Of a stretch of DNA of 5,749 nt, positions 4,980 to 5,749 are shown one piece after another. How positions within the stretch are numbered: the first letter of the stretch is position 1; each line of letters begins with the position of its first letter. The position numbers were made by a program, and so were the translations under genes. The notes below the pieces were generated by a model. It saw only the letters and a list, made by a program, of their open reading frames with translations. It did not search any database and was not told the origin of the DNA. This stretch comes from Clostridia bacterium (lineage in GTDB: Bacteria; Bacillota; Clostridia; Oscillospirales; CAG-272), in assembly GCA_017504335.1 (NCBI GenBank), contig JAFVRI010000052.1:1-5749 (forward strand). Reading direction: 5' to 3'.

Positions 4980-5749
4980 ATGGAAAAACAGTATGCAACC
5001 ATTCTTCGCGCCATGACCAGAGACGGAAGCGCAAGAATCCACGTGATTCATTCAAAGCCTCTTGTGGATGCCGCGGTGGAGATCCACAAAACGACCCCCA
5101 CGGCAACGGCGACCCTCGGACGCCTTTTGACCGTCACCTCCATGATGGGGTGCATGATGGGCGATAAGGAAAGCTCCATTACCGTGACCCTTGGCGGAGA
5201 CGGACCCGCAGGACGAGTGCTGGCGGTCGCCGATTACTACGGAAACGTAAAGGGATATATTCAGAATCCTCTGGTGGATCTGCCCCTGAAATCCAACGGA
5301 AAGCTGGATGTGGGCGGTGCCGTTGGACAGGGAACCCTGACCATCATCCGCGATGAGGGCGGTGCCGAGCCCTATACGGGATCGATCCCCTTGGAGAGCG
5401 GAGAGATCGCCGAGGATATTGCGGCATACTATGCCAACAGTGAGCAGGTTCCTACCGTGTGCGCCCTCGGTGTGTTGGTGGATACCGATCTTTCCTGCCG
5501 TGCGGCGGGCGGTGTCCTCATTCAGCTTTTGCCCTTTGCCAATCCCGAAACGGTGGATGCCATTGAAAGGAACGTGCCCGAGCTTGCCAATATTTCAAGG
5601 CTGTTTGATCGGGGACTGAGTAACAAGGAGATCGCGGACATCGCGCTTCAGGGGATCGAATACGACGTGTTTGACGAGCTGGAGGTAGAGTATCGGTGTG
5701 ACTGTACTCGCCAGCGGGTAGAGAAGGCGCTCATTACCTTGGGAGAGAA
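4980..5749 (+). CDS. hslO: Hsp33 redox-regulated chaperone, C-terminus cut by window edge
   Basis: 256 complete codons are present; the full protein is usually about 290 aa, so only the last part is missing. Hsp33 is a cytoplasmic holdase that is switched on when oxidation releases zinc from four cysteines and unfolds its C-terminal domain. Seen: MEKQYATILRAMTRDGSARI at the start, GDGPAGRV (74-81), GNVKGYIQNP (88-97), PYTGSIPLESGEIAEDIA (132-149), NSEQVPT (154-160), AGGVLIQLLPFA (178-189), and the first half of the zinc switch, C240-D-C242 within EYRCDCTRQRVEKAL. The second CxxC pair should lie just beyond 5749. The ribosome binding site (AAAGGA, 4962-4967) is 12 nt from the ATG, longer than for its neighbours, so translation may be modest. 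No terminator or promoter separates it from the methyltransferase gene. Confidence 0.95.
   Translation, partial: MEKQYATILRAMTRDGSARIHVIHSKPLVDAAVEIHKTTPTATATLGRLLTVTSMMGCMMGDKESSITVTLGGDGPAGRVLAVADYYGNVKGYIQNPLVDLPLKSNGKLDVGGAVGQGTLTIIRDEGGAEPYTGSIPLESGEIAEDIAAYYANSEQVPTVCALGVLVDTDLSCRAAGGVLIQLLPFANPETVDAIERNVPELANISRLFDRGLSNKEIADIALQGIEYDVFDELEVEYRCDCTRQRVEKALITLGE

Overview
The window looks like ordinary chromosomal DNA from a spore-former-related Clostridia bacterium (Bacillota), perhaps Oscillospiraceae-like. The reasons are SpoVG, a MurC with the Gram-positive style EACEY motif, Hsp33 downstream of a small SAM methyltransferase, strong AGGAGG-type ribosome binding sites, and sigma-A type promoters in AT-rich islands between moderately GC-rich genes. 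The genus cannot be fixed from this sequence. I see no tRNA, rRNA, CRISPR array, insertion sequence, phage gene or attachment site.

Layout. Positions 1-582 carry a leftward two-gene unit of small uncharacterised proteins (a 74-aa protein, then a longer one cut by the left edge). A 174-bp intergenic region holds a near-consensus extended -10 promoter pointing right. It drives a lipid/diacylglycerol kinase-family gene (757-1725) that overlaps by 4 bp a YfcE-type metallophosphoesterase (1722-2246). These converge on spoVG, read leftward (2646-2335) and ending in a clear rho-independent terminator. A 142-bp AT-rich divergent region, with an imperfect 22-bp tandem duplication, separates spoVG from a rightward cluster: murC (2789-4201), a SAM-dependent methyltransferase overlapping it by 4 bp (4198-4950), and hslO (from 4980, cut by the right edge).

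How they fit together. MurC starts the peptide stem of peptidoglycan. SpoVG is a small nucleic-acid-binding regulator linked in other Bacillota to sporulation septation and envelope genes. HslO is a redox-activated holdase chaperone. The kinase and phosphoesterase are translationally coupled, but their shared substrate, if any, is unknown. Most of this is housekeeping. No convincing new multi-gene system is visible. The items most worth a second look are a His at a position that is Asn in well-studied MurC enzymes, the tandem duplication in the spoVG/murC divergent promoter region, the uncharacterised small-protein pair at the left edge, and a strong internal Shine-Dalgarno at the kinase/phosphoesterase junction.
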